From Thermoanaerobacter ethanolicus JW 200 (GTDB lineage: Bacteria > Bacillota > Thermoanaerobacteria > Thermoanaerobacterales > Thermoanaerobacteraceae): a stretch of 64,000 nt of DNA. This document shows, in pieces, positions 14,359 to 23,075 of the stretch. Positions within the stretch are counted from its first letter, which is position 1. Each line of letters begins with the position of its first letter. The translations under genes were made by a program, and so were the position numbers. The stretch covers positions 2,384,501 through 2,448,500 of the forward strand of contig NZ_CP033580.1 in NCBI RefSeq assembly GCF_003722315.1. The letters run 5' to 3'. Below the pieces are notes generated by a model. That model did not search any database. It had not been told where the DNA came from and worked only from the letters and a program-made list of their open reading frames with translations.

Positions 14359-15419
14359 CTCTTATACCCCCTTGAAAGCACATAGAGGAAAACCGGTGCT
14401 CCCAAAAAGGAGGTTATAGCGCCCACAGGTAATACTACCGGTGAAATAATAGTTCTGCCTAAAGTGTCTGATGCTAAAAGTATTAAACCTCCCATTACAG
14501 AAGAAGCAGGAATCAAAAATCTATGGTCTCCTCCAATTAATCTCCTCATTATGTGAGGTCCAACAAGTCCAATAAAGCCTATAATTCCTACAAAAGAGGT
14601 AATAACGGCAGCAATTAAAGAAGAGACAAACATGCCTAATAATCTTACTCTTTCCACGTCAACTCCAAGACCTTTTGCCGTTTCTTCTCCACTGTCTAAA
14701 GCATTATAGTTCCATCTGTTAAACATAAAATGTATCAGAGAAATACCTACAACTACAGACATTATGCCCAAATCCTTCCATGATGCCCTTCCTATATCTC
14801 CAAATGTCCAAAAAACTACATAAGCCACTTTTACATCATCAGCAAAATACTGCAAAATCATAGTAACAGCTGAAAACAAAGACCCTAAAGCTACTCCTGC
14901 CAAAACCATCGCTTCAGGAGTTACTCTAAAGCTTTTTGCCAACATCAATACGACTATTGTCGAACCCATTGAACCCAAAAAAGCAAAAAAAACTACCAAA
15001 TAAGGATTGTTTATAATCACAGAATCAGAATTTGCAGTACTACCTGCACCAAACACAATTATAGCTACTGCTGCTCCAAAAGCTGCTCCTTGAGAAATAC
15101 CTAAAGTGAAAGGAGAGGCTAAGGGATTTCTTAAAATGCTTTGGGTTACACATCCTGCAACTGAAAGACCAATTCCTGCTACAATTGCTGTTAAAACCCT
15201 TGGCATCCTAATGTTCCAAACTATGATACGAAATCTCTCTTCTCCCTTACCTAACAACGTTTTTATGACATCATAGGTACTAATGCCAGCCGAACCTGCA
15301 TTTATAGCATATACTGCAAGTACAAATGTAGCCAAAGCTGTTAAAAATATAATCAATATTTTTCTTTTGATATATTTATTATAGCTATCCGGTACAGTAT
15401 ATATAAATGACTGTCTCAA
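14355..15419 (-). CDS. FecCD-family ABC transporter permease
   Basis: 354 residues with about ten hydrophobic helices. Family landmarks are RMPRVLTAIVAGIGLSVAGC near residue 75, LRNPLASPFTLGISQGAAFG and GFIGLVGPHIMRRLIG, the cytoplasmic loop that docks with the ATPase. It pairs with the downstream ATPase and the upstream binding-protein pseudogene. The extra N-terminal basic stretch (MRQSFIYTVPDSYNKYIKRK) precedes the first helix. No frameshift is seen. Confidence 0.9.
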   Translation of the reverse strand: MRQSFIYTVPDSYNKYIKRKILIIFLTALATFVLAVYAINAGSAGISTYDVIKTLLGKGEERFRIIVWNIRMPRVLTAIVAGIGLSVAGCVTQSILRNPLASPFTLGISQGAAFGAAVAIIVFGAGSTANSDSVIINNPYLVVFFAFLGSMGSTIVVLMLAKSFRVTPEAMVLAGVALGSLFSAVTMILQYFADDVKVAYVVFWTFGDIGRASWKDLGIMSVVVGISLIHFMFNRWNYNALDSGEETAKGLGVDVERVRLLGMFVSSLIAAVITSFVGIIGFIGLVGPHIMRRLIGGDHRFLIPASSVMGGLILLASDTLGRTIISPVVLPVGAITSFLGAPVFLYVLSRGYKR

Positions 15420-15480
15420 AGCTTCATCCCCTTATCTTTGTAATTCCCCCACTCGAAAAGCGGAGGAATTATGTTATACT

Positions 15481-16617
15481 CTAAAACTTAATTTTTTCAA
15501 AACCCCCATACACTTCTTCCATTTTGTCATACACATTTTTTCCGTAATCTCCAAAAAACAAACTATAAATTTCTTTTGCCTTTTCTACAGGATCGATATC
15601 TTTAAATGCTTCTGGATAAAGAACTTTTCCAACCCAATAGGAATCTACCAAAGCTGTGTCAATATTTGTAGTGTAATTGTTGTAAGGTAAAATTCCATAT
15701 ACATTGTCATTTTTAACAGCCTTCAAACTTTTATAAAAATCAGTATTTTTTTGATAATCTTGTTTAACTAAATCAAAGTTCCCTTCATCAATGAATATTA
15801 TATCAGGATTCCAATCTAATAATTTTTCTCTTTCTATCATGATACTTCCTTTTTGTCCTAAAGTATCAGCTACATTTTTTGCATTTACAGCCATAAAAGG
15901 CGGATAATTCCCTTGTGTACTCTCTATACCGTGTGCACCTTTAAATCCTAGTGCACCTATATAAACAGTTGGCTTTTTATCCTCTGATATATCCTTTGTC
16001 CTGTCCTGTAAATCTTTTTGAATTCCTTTGATGTAGTCAACTACTTCTTTAGCTCTATCCTCTTTTCCCATAATCTTTCCTATAATCTCTAATTAGGTAT
16101 ATACATCCTCTTCAAAAGTACCGAGTTTGCCATAGCTTAAAACTACCACAGGAATTCCTGTTTTGGCCTGCAAGTCATCAGCTTTGGCTTTGTCGAGCAA
16201 AGATATCACAAAAATAACGTCAGGATTTACTTCAACTAATTTCTCTGCATCTGCTGTAGAATCAGGACCACCTTGTCCAATAGTAGGAAGTTGAGCTAAT
16301 TTCTCTTGAAAAATCATATTGTAGGTTCTACCATCTACAAGTTTTTTGTCTATATTTTCTACTCCTGCGACTCTATCAATCCCATCTATATAGGTTATAA
16401 GTCTTAAAGCTCCTGGACCTATCCCTACAACTTTATGTACTGGGGTCTTTATCTCTACCTGTCTTCCAACTAAATCTGTAACTGTTTGAACTGTTTCCTT
16501 GGAAGTTTGAGAAGTTTGAGATTGATTTTGTGAAGCTTTACTACAAGCTGTCAAAGAAATGACAATCACTAACAAAATAACAACTATTCCATTAAATTTT
16601 TTTAATTGTTTTGACAC
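15481..16617 (-). pseudogene. ABC transporter substrate-binding lipoprotein with an in-frame TAA
   Basis: From GTG 16617 the protein has a signal peptide ending in a lipobox (VISLTACSK). A periplasmic-binding-protein domain follows (VTDLVGRQVEIKTPVHKVVG; VEVNPDVIFVISLLDKA). Translation stops at TAA 16093-16095 after FEEDVYT, but the same frame continues directly with [20 protein letters not shown] and a normal C-terminal lobe to 15481. Only one nonsense codon breaks an otherwise intact 378-codon frame. It belongs to the FecCD-type operon downstream. IS110 copy 1 ends 8 bases before the start codon, separating it from its upstream region. Confidence 0.85.
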
Positions 16618-16625
16618 TAATTACC

Positions 16626-17138
16626 CCTCCCTCTATTATCTTTTATTTTCTCTTAATATCTTAGTTTTTCTTTAATTTTCTCATCACAACAAGAGCATCT
16701 CATGGCTTATATTATCATTTCTTACTTATCTAACCATTAAATAGGTAAGTTTAATAAACCTCATATCCTATTTCCATATTATGGCGGGATAGCTCCACTT
16801 ATCTCATGGGGTTTACCCTCCCATGTCTCACTGGATCTTAGTCCTTAATTCCTTCGTTCTACCTGCCATGAGGTGGATGTCATTTCTGCTCCATTGCAGG
16901 GTCTTTGCCCGTATGGTGATTATTCTTGTATGACAATTCCCGCTCTTGTTGTCAATATACCATCTTGACTAGTTGTTTTTGTTTTATTCCTTACTTTACC
17001 TTTTATGTCACGTCGTTCACACTTTCGTTTTCCCTAAAAATTAATTCTTCTTAAGGGTCAGCTTTTTAGATGTGAGTAATTTAAAGCTGAAGAGAAGATG
17101 ATTAACCCTTAATTGATTTGATAGTATGTTAGCACTTT
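16626..17138 (-). other. Long noncoding end of the IS110 element (candidate bridge RNA region)
   Basis: 513 bp downstream of the transposase with no gene. It contains repeated self-complementary segments (CATCTCATGGC, TCTCATGGGG, CCATGAGGTGG, CCATTGCAGGG). Bridge RNAs of IS110-family elements come from such noncoding ends, and in the IS1111 subgroup from the end downstream of the gene. A bridge RNA here is inference; no loop has been matched to target and donor. Confidence 0.4.
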
Positions 17139-18422
17139 TTATGCAGCTTCCTGTAAGGCTGGCCTCTTTATGTCCTTCATCATCTTGATTGGGTCATATT
17201 TTACTCCTTTTTTTAATATGACATAAAATACCCTTATCAGTTTGTTGCACAATACTATTAGTGATTGCTTCTTTTTTAGCGGGTTTTGCGCTCTGGTAGT
17301 GTAATATTTGTGTAGTTCACGAAACTCTTCGTTTTTTGCAACCAAGGCCATTACTGCATTAAATAGTACTCTCCTCAATCGCTTCCTCCCTCTTTTACTT
17401 ATTGTCGTTTCTCCTTTATGTTTACCAGAGCTATTCTCTACTAGGTTTAATCCTCCTAGTTTTTGTATCTGTTTTGGATGTTCATATTTCTCAATATCTC
17501 CTACTTCTGCAATAAAACCTGCTACTGTATTTACTCCTATCCCTTTGATTTCTAGTAGTTCTTTAACCCCTGGTATCTCAACTATTAATTCTTCTATCTT
17601 CTTCTCTATTTCTTCAATTTGTTTTTTGAGAAATTCGTATTGTTCAATGAGAGTCTTTATCTCGTATTCCGCCATCTTTATGCCCTGCTTCTTCCCTATG
17701 CTCTCCTTAGCAGTTTCTATCAGCTTTATAGCCCTTTTTTCTCCTACCCCTCTTTGTACTTCTTTCTTCCATATCGATATTATTTCTTCAGCACTCTTTT
17801 TTGCTATCTTCTCAGGCGTTGGAAATTCTCTTAATGTGATAAGTGCTGCTTTCCCTTCCCAGTCTGAAAATACGGTGTTAAACTCCGGAAAGTATATGTC
17901 CATCCATCTTGTTATTTGATTTTTTGTCATCCCTATTTGTTTGTTCAACCTGTCTTTTATGTCCATCGCTACCCTTAATTCTGCATATACTCCTTCAGGT
18001 ATTGTCGGCTCTACATATCTCCCATCTTTTACTAGCATTGCTATTGTTTTTGGGTCTTTTTTATCGCTTTTTGTGGGAGAATTGTCATCTAATTCTTTGC
18101 TCCTCTTTACATGAAATGGATTAACCAATACTACCTTTATGTTATTGTCTTTAAGGTATTGGGCAAAACATAGCCAATATTGCCCTGTCGGTTCTATCCC
18201 TACTATTAGTTTGTTTTTCTTATGTCTCTCCATCAACTCTTTTGCCCATCTAAAAAATTTTGTCATACCTTCTCTATTGTTTTCAAATCTTAGGTATTTC
18301 CCATATTCTACTCCTCTGTAGTCAAATGCTCTGGCATAATGGCTTTCTTTTGCTATGTCTACTCCCGCAATTAATGTGTCTTCTGTTACTTGCAAAATCT
18401 TTTCATTTTGTGTATACTTCAT
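17139..18422 (-). CDS. IS110-family transposase (DEDD), copy 1
   Basis: 427 residues. The N-terminal RuvC-like DEDD domain shows IAGVDIAKESHYA (first Asp), VGIEPTGQYW (Glu) and PTKSDKKDPKTIAML (paired Asp). The C-terminal Transposase_20 domain has EIKGIGVNTVAGFIAEVGD and NLVENSSGKHKGETTISKRG, which holds the catalytic Ser region. A coiled coil (about residues 240-285) links them. Identical to the protein at 47403-48686. The ATG is preceded by CAGGAGGTACC. It looks intact and potentially active. Confidence 0.93.
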   Translation of the reverse strand: MKYTQNEKILQVTEDTLIAGVDIAKESHYARAFDYRGVEYGKYLRFENNREGMTKFFRWAKELMERHKKNKLIVGIEPTGQYWLCFAQYLKDNNIKVVLVNPFHVKRSKELDDNSPTKSDKKDPKTIAMLVKDGRYVEPTIPEGVYAELRVAMDIKDRLNKQIGMTKNQITRWMDIYFPEFNTVFSDWEGKAALITLREFPTPEKIAKKSAEEIISIWKKEVQRGVGEKRAIKLIETAKESIGKKQGIKMAEYEIKTLIEQYEFLKKQIEEIEKKIEELIVEIPGVKELLEIKGIGVNTVAGFIAEVGDIEKYEHPKQIQKLGGLNLVENSSGKHKGETTISKRGRKRLRRVLFNAVMALVAKNEEFRELHKYYTTRAQNPLKKKQSLIVLCNKLIRVFYVILKKGVKYDPIKMMKDIKRPALQEAA

Positions 18423-18664
18423 TTTAGGTACCTCCTGTTTATTTTGATAATTCGAGGTAAGTTCTAGAACTTACACTCTGTATTTTATCAGGAGGTACTT
18501 ATTTTTTCAAAGTTCATTCTTCCTTATTTTTTATTCATTACAGGAATGCTCCATTAATAAATTTTTACTATTATCGGTCCATGTATAATGTATACGAGTA
18601 GTATAATACGGTGTTACTTTTTTAAAAATTATAACACGAAAAAATAGCGAAAACAATAGGCATT

Positions 18665-18697
18665 AAAAAAACAGACCAAATTTGGCCTGTTTTTTTA
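18665..18697. terminator. Bidirectional terminator after the flavoprotein gene
   Basis: AAAAAAACAG-A-CCAAATTTGG-C-CTGTTTTTTT forms a stem with one mismatch and A/T runs on both sides, just downstream of the gene ending at 18711. Confidence 0.75.
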
Positions 18698-18710
18698 ATT
18701 CTTAAAATTC

Positions 18711-20051
18711 TCATATCTTTGACATAGCATCTAAAGCAGCTGAATTTATTGGGTATGACACAGGAGAAGATGTGAGTAGTGGATGTGTCGCCACTTGGAA
18801 GGTATTTAATTCTGACGCTGTTGTTCCTTTTTGTATTGCAAGACTTAAAATATTAATCATTTCACCAACATTTTCTCCTCCTGCTATTTGAGCTCCTAAC
18901 ATGACTCCAGAATATCTTGAGAAAATCAATTTTATCTTCACACTCTTTGCATTAGGCAAAGTTCCAGGATGTTTGTCCATTGTGCTAAATTCTCCGATTA
19001 CTATATCAAAGCCTTCAGCTTTTGCTTGCGTTTCTGTAAGACCTGCAGCAGCAAAAGCAGTATTGTATATCTTTGTAGAAAAAGCACTTATTGTACCTTT
19101 ATTTTCCCTAACCAATCTTAATTGAAATACATTTACACCTGCAATTTTTGCCTCATTAGCCGCAGTAGAGGCAAGAAGTATAGGAACATTCTTTCTTGTA
19201 AAGAAACACTTCTTTTCTGCACAGTCACCAACAGCAAATATATCTGGATCGTTAGTTCTCATGTATTCATCAACTGTTATTGCTCCTCTTTCATTGAGTT
19301 TTATACCTGCAGCTTCAGCTAACTTAGTATTTGGTTTCACTCCCATAGCTAATATGACAACGTCAGCTTTTATTCTTTCACCTGTATGCAGTTCTACTTC
19401 TTTTACTTTTGTATCCCCTATAAGTTTTGTAACTTTTGTATTTGTTTTTATTGTTATACCATGTTCTTTTAATGTAGCTTCTGCCATATCACTATATTCA
19501 GGGTCAAAGGCTTGCCACAAAAGCTTGTCAGCAACCTCAATTATTGTTACATTTTTGCCAAGAAGTTGCACCTGCTCTGCCATTTCAACACCAATAAATC
19601 CACCGCCAATTACTACAACATCCTGAGCCTCGTTAATCTTTTGCTGAACAAATTTTAAGTATTCTTCGTCTTTTTTTATTGTAAATACATTTTCTAAGTC
19701 ATGCCCTGGTATAAAAGTAGGAACTATTGGCAAAGAACCTGTCGCTAAAATTAGTTTTTTGTAGGAAATTTCTCCACTCTTTTTAGCATTAACTTTTTTG
19801 TTTTCCCTATCAATTGAAAGAACTTCATCTATTATTAAATCAATACCAGCATTGGTAAGCATTGCATCGGGTATAACATTTTTAGATGTGTCTTTTAATG
19901 TTCCAAAAATGTACGGAATACCGCAAGGAACCATTACCCGTTCTCCCATTCTTACAACAGTAACTTTCTTATCTTTGTAAGTTTTTTTAGCAGATAAAGC
20001 TGCTAAAATTCCACCTGCGCTTCCTCCAATGACCAAAACATCAGTTTCCAT
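18711..20051 (-). CDS. CoA-disulfide / persulfide reductase-like FAD oxidoreductase
   Basis: 446 residues from ATG 20051, with GGAGG 13 bases upstream. FAD-binding VLVIGGSAGGILAAL at the N-terminus; active-site Cys in VPCGIPYIFG near residue 43, the single-Cys arrangement of CoA-disulfide reductases and NADH oxidases. The NAD site is VVVIGGGFIGVEMAEQ and the second FAD motif is DIFAVGDCAEK. No rhodanese domain is attached. Likely reduces CoA-disulfide, CoA-persulfide or sulfur, or acts as NADH oxidase; sequence alone cannot decide. A CsoR/CstR-like operator at its start site favours a sulfur or metal role. Confidence 0.85.
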   Translation of the reverse strand: METDVLVIGGSAGGILAALSAKKTYKDKKVTVVRMGERVMVPCGIPYIFGTLKDTSKNVIPDAMLTNAGIDLIIDEVLSIDRENKKVNAKKSGEISYKKLILATGSLPIVPTFIPGHDLENVFTIKKDEEYLKFVQQKINEAQDVVVIGGGFIGVEMAEQVQLLGKNVTIIEVADKLLWQAFDPEYSDMAEATLKEHGITIKTNTKVTKLIGDTKVKEVELHTGERIKADVVILAMGVKPNTKLAEAAGIKLNERGAITVDEYMRTNDPDIFAVGDCAEKKCFFTRKNVPILLASTAANEAKIAGVNVFQLRLVRENKGTISAFSTKIYNTAFAAAGLTETQAKAEGFDIVIGEFSTMDKHPGTLPNAKSVKIKLIFSRYSGVMLGAQIAGGENVGEMINILSLAIQKGTTASELNTFQVATHPLLTSSPVSYPINSAALDAMSKI

Positions 20052-20098
20052 CACTTCTATTACCTCCTATATTTTGCATTTTGCTAGAAACTACCCCC

Positions 20099-20152
20099 TA
20101 CCCTGTAGGGTACCTCTACGTAAATTATAGGATTATAATAAACTTATGTCAA
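20099..20152 (-). promoter_or_regulatory. Promoter with CsoR/CstR-like operator for the flavoprotein gene
   Basis: On the minus strand TTGACA (20152-20147) and TATAAT (20129-20124) are 17 bp apart. TACCCTACAGGGTA (20112-20099) lies just downstream. The TACCC...GGGTA pattern resembles operators of CsoR-type copper and CstR-type persulfide repressors. The -35 region also reads TTGACATAAGT, a half site of the CATATG palindrome. Confidence 0.6.
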
Positions 20153-20213
20153 TAAAATATCAAAAATTTGTTAAGAAAATAGTTTAACAATTTTATTGAT
20201 TTTTTATTAACAA

Positions 20214-20687
20214 TTGTTTTATACGTTAGAAATGCTGGCACAAGACCTCATATTCTTTAAAAAAATAGATGCAGATATGCTAGGAATAGGTCCTTTTATA
20301 CCTTGCGAAAACACACCTTTAGAAAGGGAAAAAGGCGGCAATGTGGAAATTGTATTAAAAATGTTGGCTTTATCAAGACTACTATTGCCTGACATTAACA
20401 TACCTGCTACTACTGCTTTGGCTGTTAAAGACAAAGCAGGTTATATTAAAGGACTAAAGTGTGGAGCTAATGTAATAATGCCAAATATAGGTATAGATGA
20501 GTATAAAAATTTATATAAACTTTATCCTGGAAAAGTACCTGACAATCCCTCTGAAGCTGTAAATAGCCTTGAAAATATCAAAAAGCTTATTTTATCCCAA
20601 AATAGGACAATTGGAAAAGATAAAGGCTATCGTAAAAAAATATTAAATAACAATCGTTCCTTTCTTTACAAAAATTTTTTAGAATAA
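20214..20687 (+). pseudogene. HydE ([FeFe]-hydrogenase maturase), C-terminal fragment
   Basis: 157 codons. IGPFIPCENTPLEREKGG, KMLALSRLLLPDINIPATTA, then GLKCGANVIMPNIG and YKLYPGK match the C-terminal half of HydE, the radical-SAM enzyme that helps build the H-cluster. The N-terminal half with CxxxCxxC is absent, and the start (TTG 20214) has no ribosome site. It is therefore a remnant, not an enzyme. Its 3' end overlaps the convergent NifX-type gene by 22 bases. Confidence 0.8.
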
Positions 20688-21001
20688 AGTTCTATAGCTT
20701 CCTCAACAGTGTCTACATCTTTCGCTACTATAGGAGTTTTATTCCATTCTTCTTTTATTCTCCTTTGGCTCTCTTTACCCATTGCCTTGCCAATAAAAAC
20801 TTGACAGTCCTTTAAAACTTCCATTATCTCATCTGTCTCAGCATGTTTATGTTTATCTCCCCCATAGGGATTTTCCCTTCCTTCAACTTTTTTGTAGCTA
20901 TTATTTTCATCTACTTCAAAGATTATAAAATACTTGCTCATGCCAAAATGCTTATCTGATAAATGTATCTTGTCGTTAGAGCCTATTGCTACTTTTATCA
21001 C
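20666..21001 (-). CDS. NifX/NifB-type (MTH1175-like) cofactor-binding domain protein
   Basis: 111 residues: VAIGSNDKIHLSDKHFGMSKYFIIFEV, then MEVLKDCQVFIGKAMGKES, the dinitrogenase iron-molybdenum cofactor (NifX-like) fold. It carries a HKHAE segment where relatives have ligand residues. Last gene of the likely operon starting near 24.3 kb. Such proteins bind metal-sulfur clusters, as shown for the orange protein of Desulfovibrio; the cluster here is unknown. Confidence 0.85.
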   Translation of the reverse strand: MIKVAIGSNDKIHLSDKHFGMSKYFIIFEVDENNSYKKVEGRENPYGGDKHKHAETDEIMEVLKDCQVFIGKAMGKESQRRIKEEWNKTPIVAKDVDTVEEAIELYSKKFL

Positions 21002-21020
21002 AAAAAGTCCTCCTCATCTG

Positions 21021-21839
21021 TTAAACAATAATTGATGAACTGGTAGTCAAATAAGATAGTTTGTCTTTTAAAACAGATTTTAGGATTCCATATTCGTCTA
21101 TTCCCGTGTAATGACCTGTATATATTTTCTCTATTCCATAGCTATCTATTTTTTTGGCTATTTCTATGATTTCTTCTTCTGGCATACCTCTTAAATGAAA
21201 ACCTCCAATTAATGACTTGAGAGAACTTCCTTCAAAACGCCTTTTTGCCGTTCCCAAAATATTTAATATACCTGCATGGGAACATCCCGTAATTACATTA
21301 ATTCCATCTTCCTCTTTTACTACCACAAAAACCTCATCTAAAAAATTATCCTTTATTTTTTCTCCTTTTTCTTCAATTAAAAAATTCTTAGTAGTGAATT
21401 CATTGTCATAAACTATGTCAGTGCTTGTGATCACAAAAAAATCTTTTTCTACTTCTGTATCTTCCTCTATTAGCACAAAATTATTTTTGTATTTATTGTA
21501 AATTGCTAAGTTAAAACCTATCTCATCTATATTTCCATTTTCCCTCAATGCATATTTTTTATCTAAAATCCGCTTATGAGCATATATTTTTACATTGGGA
21601 TTCTTTTCAAGTAACCCTTTTAGTCCTCCGATGTGGTCATAATGTCCATGAGTAAGCACTACTTTTTGTAATCTTTCCACTTCTATCCCCATTAAACCAC
21701 AGTTTTTCATAAAGTTTTCACTCTGGCCGGTATCCACCAAAACTTCTTTATCATCTTTTTTTACTAAAATTGATAATCCATGTTCTGCTACAAAATTTTT
21801 ATTAAACACCACATTTTCTATAAGCACCTGTATTTCCAA
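21021..21839 (-). CDS. MBL-fold metallo-hydrolase
   Basis: 272 residues. The metallo-beta-lactamase motif THGHYDHIGG lies near residue 64. A later His lies in ITGCSHAGILNI, and the C-terminal YTGHYTG segment supplies another, typical of the subgroup annotated as dihydropterin ribofuranosylaminobenzene-phosphate synthase-like. The metal site looks complete. It lies between two NifX-type genes in the same operon, so a role linked to Fe-S or metal-cofactor handling is inferred. The precise reaction is unknown. Confidence 0.85.
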   Translation of the reverse strand: MEIQVLIENVVFNKNFVAEHGLSILVKKDDKEVLVDTGQSENFMKNCGLMGIEVERLQKVVLTHGHYDHIGGLKGLLEKNPNVKIYAHKRILDKKYALRENGNIDEIGFNLAIYNKYKNNFVLIEEDTEVEKDFFVITSTDIVYDNEFTTKNFLIEEKGEKIKDNFLDEVFVVVKEEDGINVITGCSHAGILNILGTAKRRFEGSSLKSLIGGFHLRGMPEEEIIEIAKKIDSYGIEKIYTGHYTGIDEYGILKSVLKDKLSYLTTSSSIIV

Positions 21840-21858
21840 TTACTCTCTCCTCCCCTCT

Positions 21859-22203
21859 TTAGTGATGATGTTCGTGTTTTTCACAAGGGCTGTTAGAAGA
21901 TGTCAAAGTACCATTGATGTACTTCTCTACTGCTTCTTTTGCATCTCCTTCAGCACCAGTTATTATATCTATTCCGTAACTATTAAAAAGCTCAATAGCA
22001 CTGGTACCCATACCTCCAGAAATTATACAATCAACTCCTTTGTCTTTTAAAAACCCTGGGAGAAATCCTGGCCTATGACCGGGATTAGGTAAAAAAGTAG
22101 AGTCTTTTATTTTACCATTCTCCACATCAAAAATCCAAAAACCTTCACAATGTCCAAAATGCATTGAAACTTCTTCGCCTTCTGAAGCAACAGCAATTTT
22201 CAT
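21859..22203 (-). CDS. NifX/NifB-type cofactor-binding protein with a His-rich tail
   Basis: 114 residues. VASEGEEVSMHFGHCEGFWI start, IISGGMGTSAIELFNSYGI core and a metal-binding tail CEKHEHHH. The start overlaps the upstream MinD stop by 4 bases. Same family as the proteins at 20666 and 23935; three diverged copies in one operon suggest separate cluster-carrier roles. The His tail probably binds metal. Confidence 0.88.
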   Translation of the reverse strand: MKIAVASEGEEVSMHFGHCEGFWIFDVENGKIKDSTFLPNPGHRPGFLPGFLKDKGVDCIISGGMGTSAIELFNSYGIDIITGAEGDAKEAVEKYINGTLTSSNSPCEKHEHHH

Positions 22204-23075
22204 TTACTTTCCACCCCTTCATCTAAAATTTCTTTAATCCTAAGCCACATTTTATAAATTTGCTGGTAAGCAGTGCTGTCAGGATAACTACTTAAGCTTT
22301 GTAAATTTTTTAGAGCTTTTACAACTGTTTCATCAAAATCTATTTTCCCAACAACCACAATGTTGTTTTCCTCACAATATTTTTCTATTTGTTGTGATAC
22401 TTCTTTATTTAAATCCCATTTATTGACACACACCACGGAAGGAACTTTAAAGCTTTCTATCGCTGACAACACTCTCTTCATGTCAGCAAAACCAGAAAGT
22501 GTAGGTTCTGTAACAATTAATACCAAATCAGCACCCGTAGCAGAAGCAAGGACAGGACATCCTATTCCTGGAGTGCCATCAATTATCAAATACTCATCGT
22601 TATCGTCACTTACTTCCTTCGCCTTCTTTCTCACCTCTGTCACCAATTTCCCTGAACCATCTGCTCCAGGAAAAAGCTCTGCATATACTACTTTTTCTCC
22701 AGACTTTGTCTTGGCATATACTACATGGCCTGTTTTTTCCTCTACCAATTTAATCGCTTCAACAGGGCATTTATACATGCAAAGGCCACAACCTTCACAA
22801 TAATAAGGATTTACCTCAAAATTTGAAATAGCATCAAACCTGCAAAGTCTTTCACAAAGTCCGCATTCAATACACTTGTCTTTGTCAATTACTGCTGTCT
22901 CTTTGCCGTAAAAGTCTTGCTTTTCTATTATTTCTCCTTGCAAAACTATATTTAGGTTAGGAGCTTCTACGTCACAATCCGCCATAATCTTATTTTTAAT
23001 AATGGTGCTCAAAGTAGTGGCAACTGTTGTCTTCCCTGTACCACCTTTCCCGCTTAAAATTGCTAACTGCTTCAT
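22200..23075 (-). CDS. MinD/Mrp-type ATPase with inserted 2x[4Fe-4S] ferredoxin domain (second copy)
   Basis: 291 residues. A deviant Walker A at the start (LSGKGGTGKTTVA) is followed by CIECGLCERLCRFDAI and CEGCGLCMYKCPVEAI, a ferredoxin-like insertion with eight Cys. The switch segment DGTPGIGCPVLAS follows. These ATPases are thought to load or move Fe-S or metal clusters. The start overlaps the previous MinD stop (ATGA), so the pair probably forms a heterodimer, as ORP8/ORP9 are proposed to do in the Desulfovibrio orp cluster. Confidence 0.92.
   Translation of the reverse strand: MKQLAILSGKGGTGKTTVATTLSTIIKNKIMADCDVEAPNLNIVLQGEIIEKQDFYGKETAVIDKDKCIECGLCERLCRFDAISNFEVNPYYCEGCGLCMYKCPVEAIKLVEEKTGHVVYAKTKSGEKVVYAELFPGADGSGKLVTEVRKKAKEVSDDNDEYLIIDGTPGIGCPVLASATGADLVLIVTEPTLSGFADMKRVLSAIESFKVPSVVCVNKWDLNKEVSQQIEKYCEENNIVVVGKIDFDETVVKALKNLQSLSSYPDSTAYQQIYKMWLRIKEILDEGVESK

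Larger units (their letters stand above)
16626..18552 (-). mobile_element. IS110-family insertion sequence, copy 1
   Basis: 1927 bp that match copy 2 (46890-48816) base for base wherever I compared them, with one difference seen (C at 16829, T at 47093). Both copies have CCTCC at the left border and GCTCC at the right, and flanks diverge immediately outside. There are no terminal inverted repeats, as expected for IS110. It holds the transposase on the minus strand, 130 bp before it and 513 bp after it. This copy sits just before the start of the binding-protein gene, at its GGAGG. Confidence 0.9.

Noticed and set aside
17308-18321. Several open frames opposite the IS110 transposases (also at 47572-48585)
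   Set aside because: They are antisense shadows of the transposase gene, identical in both copies, without ribosome sites.
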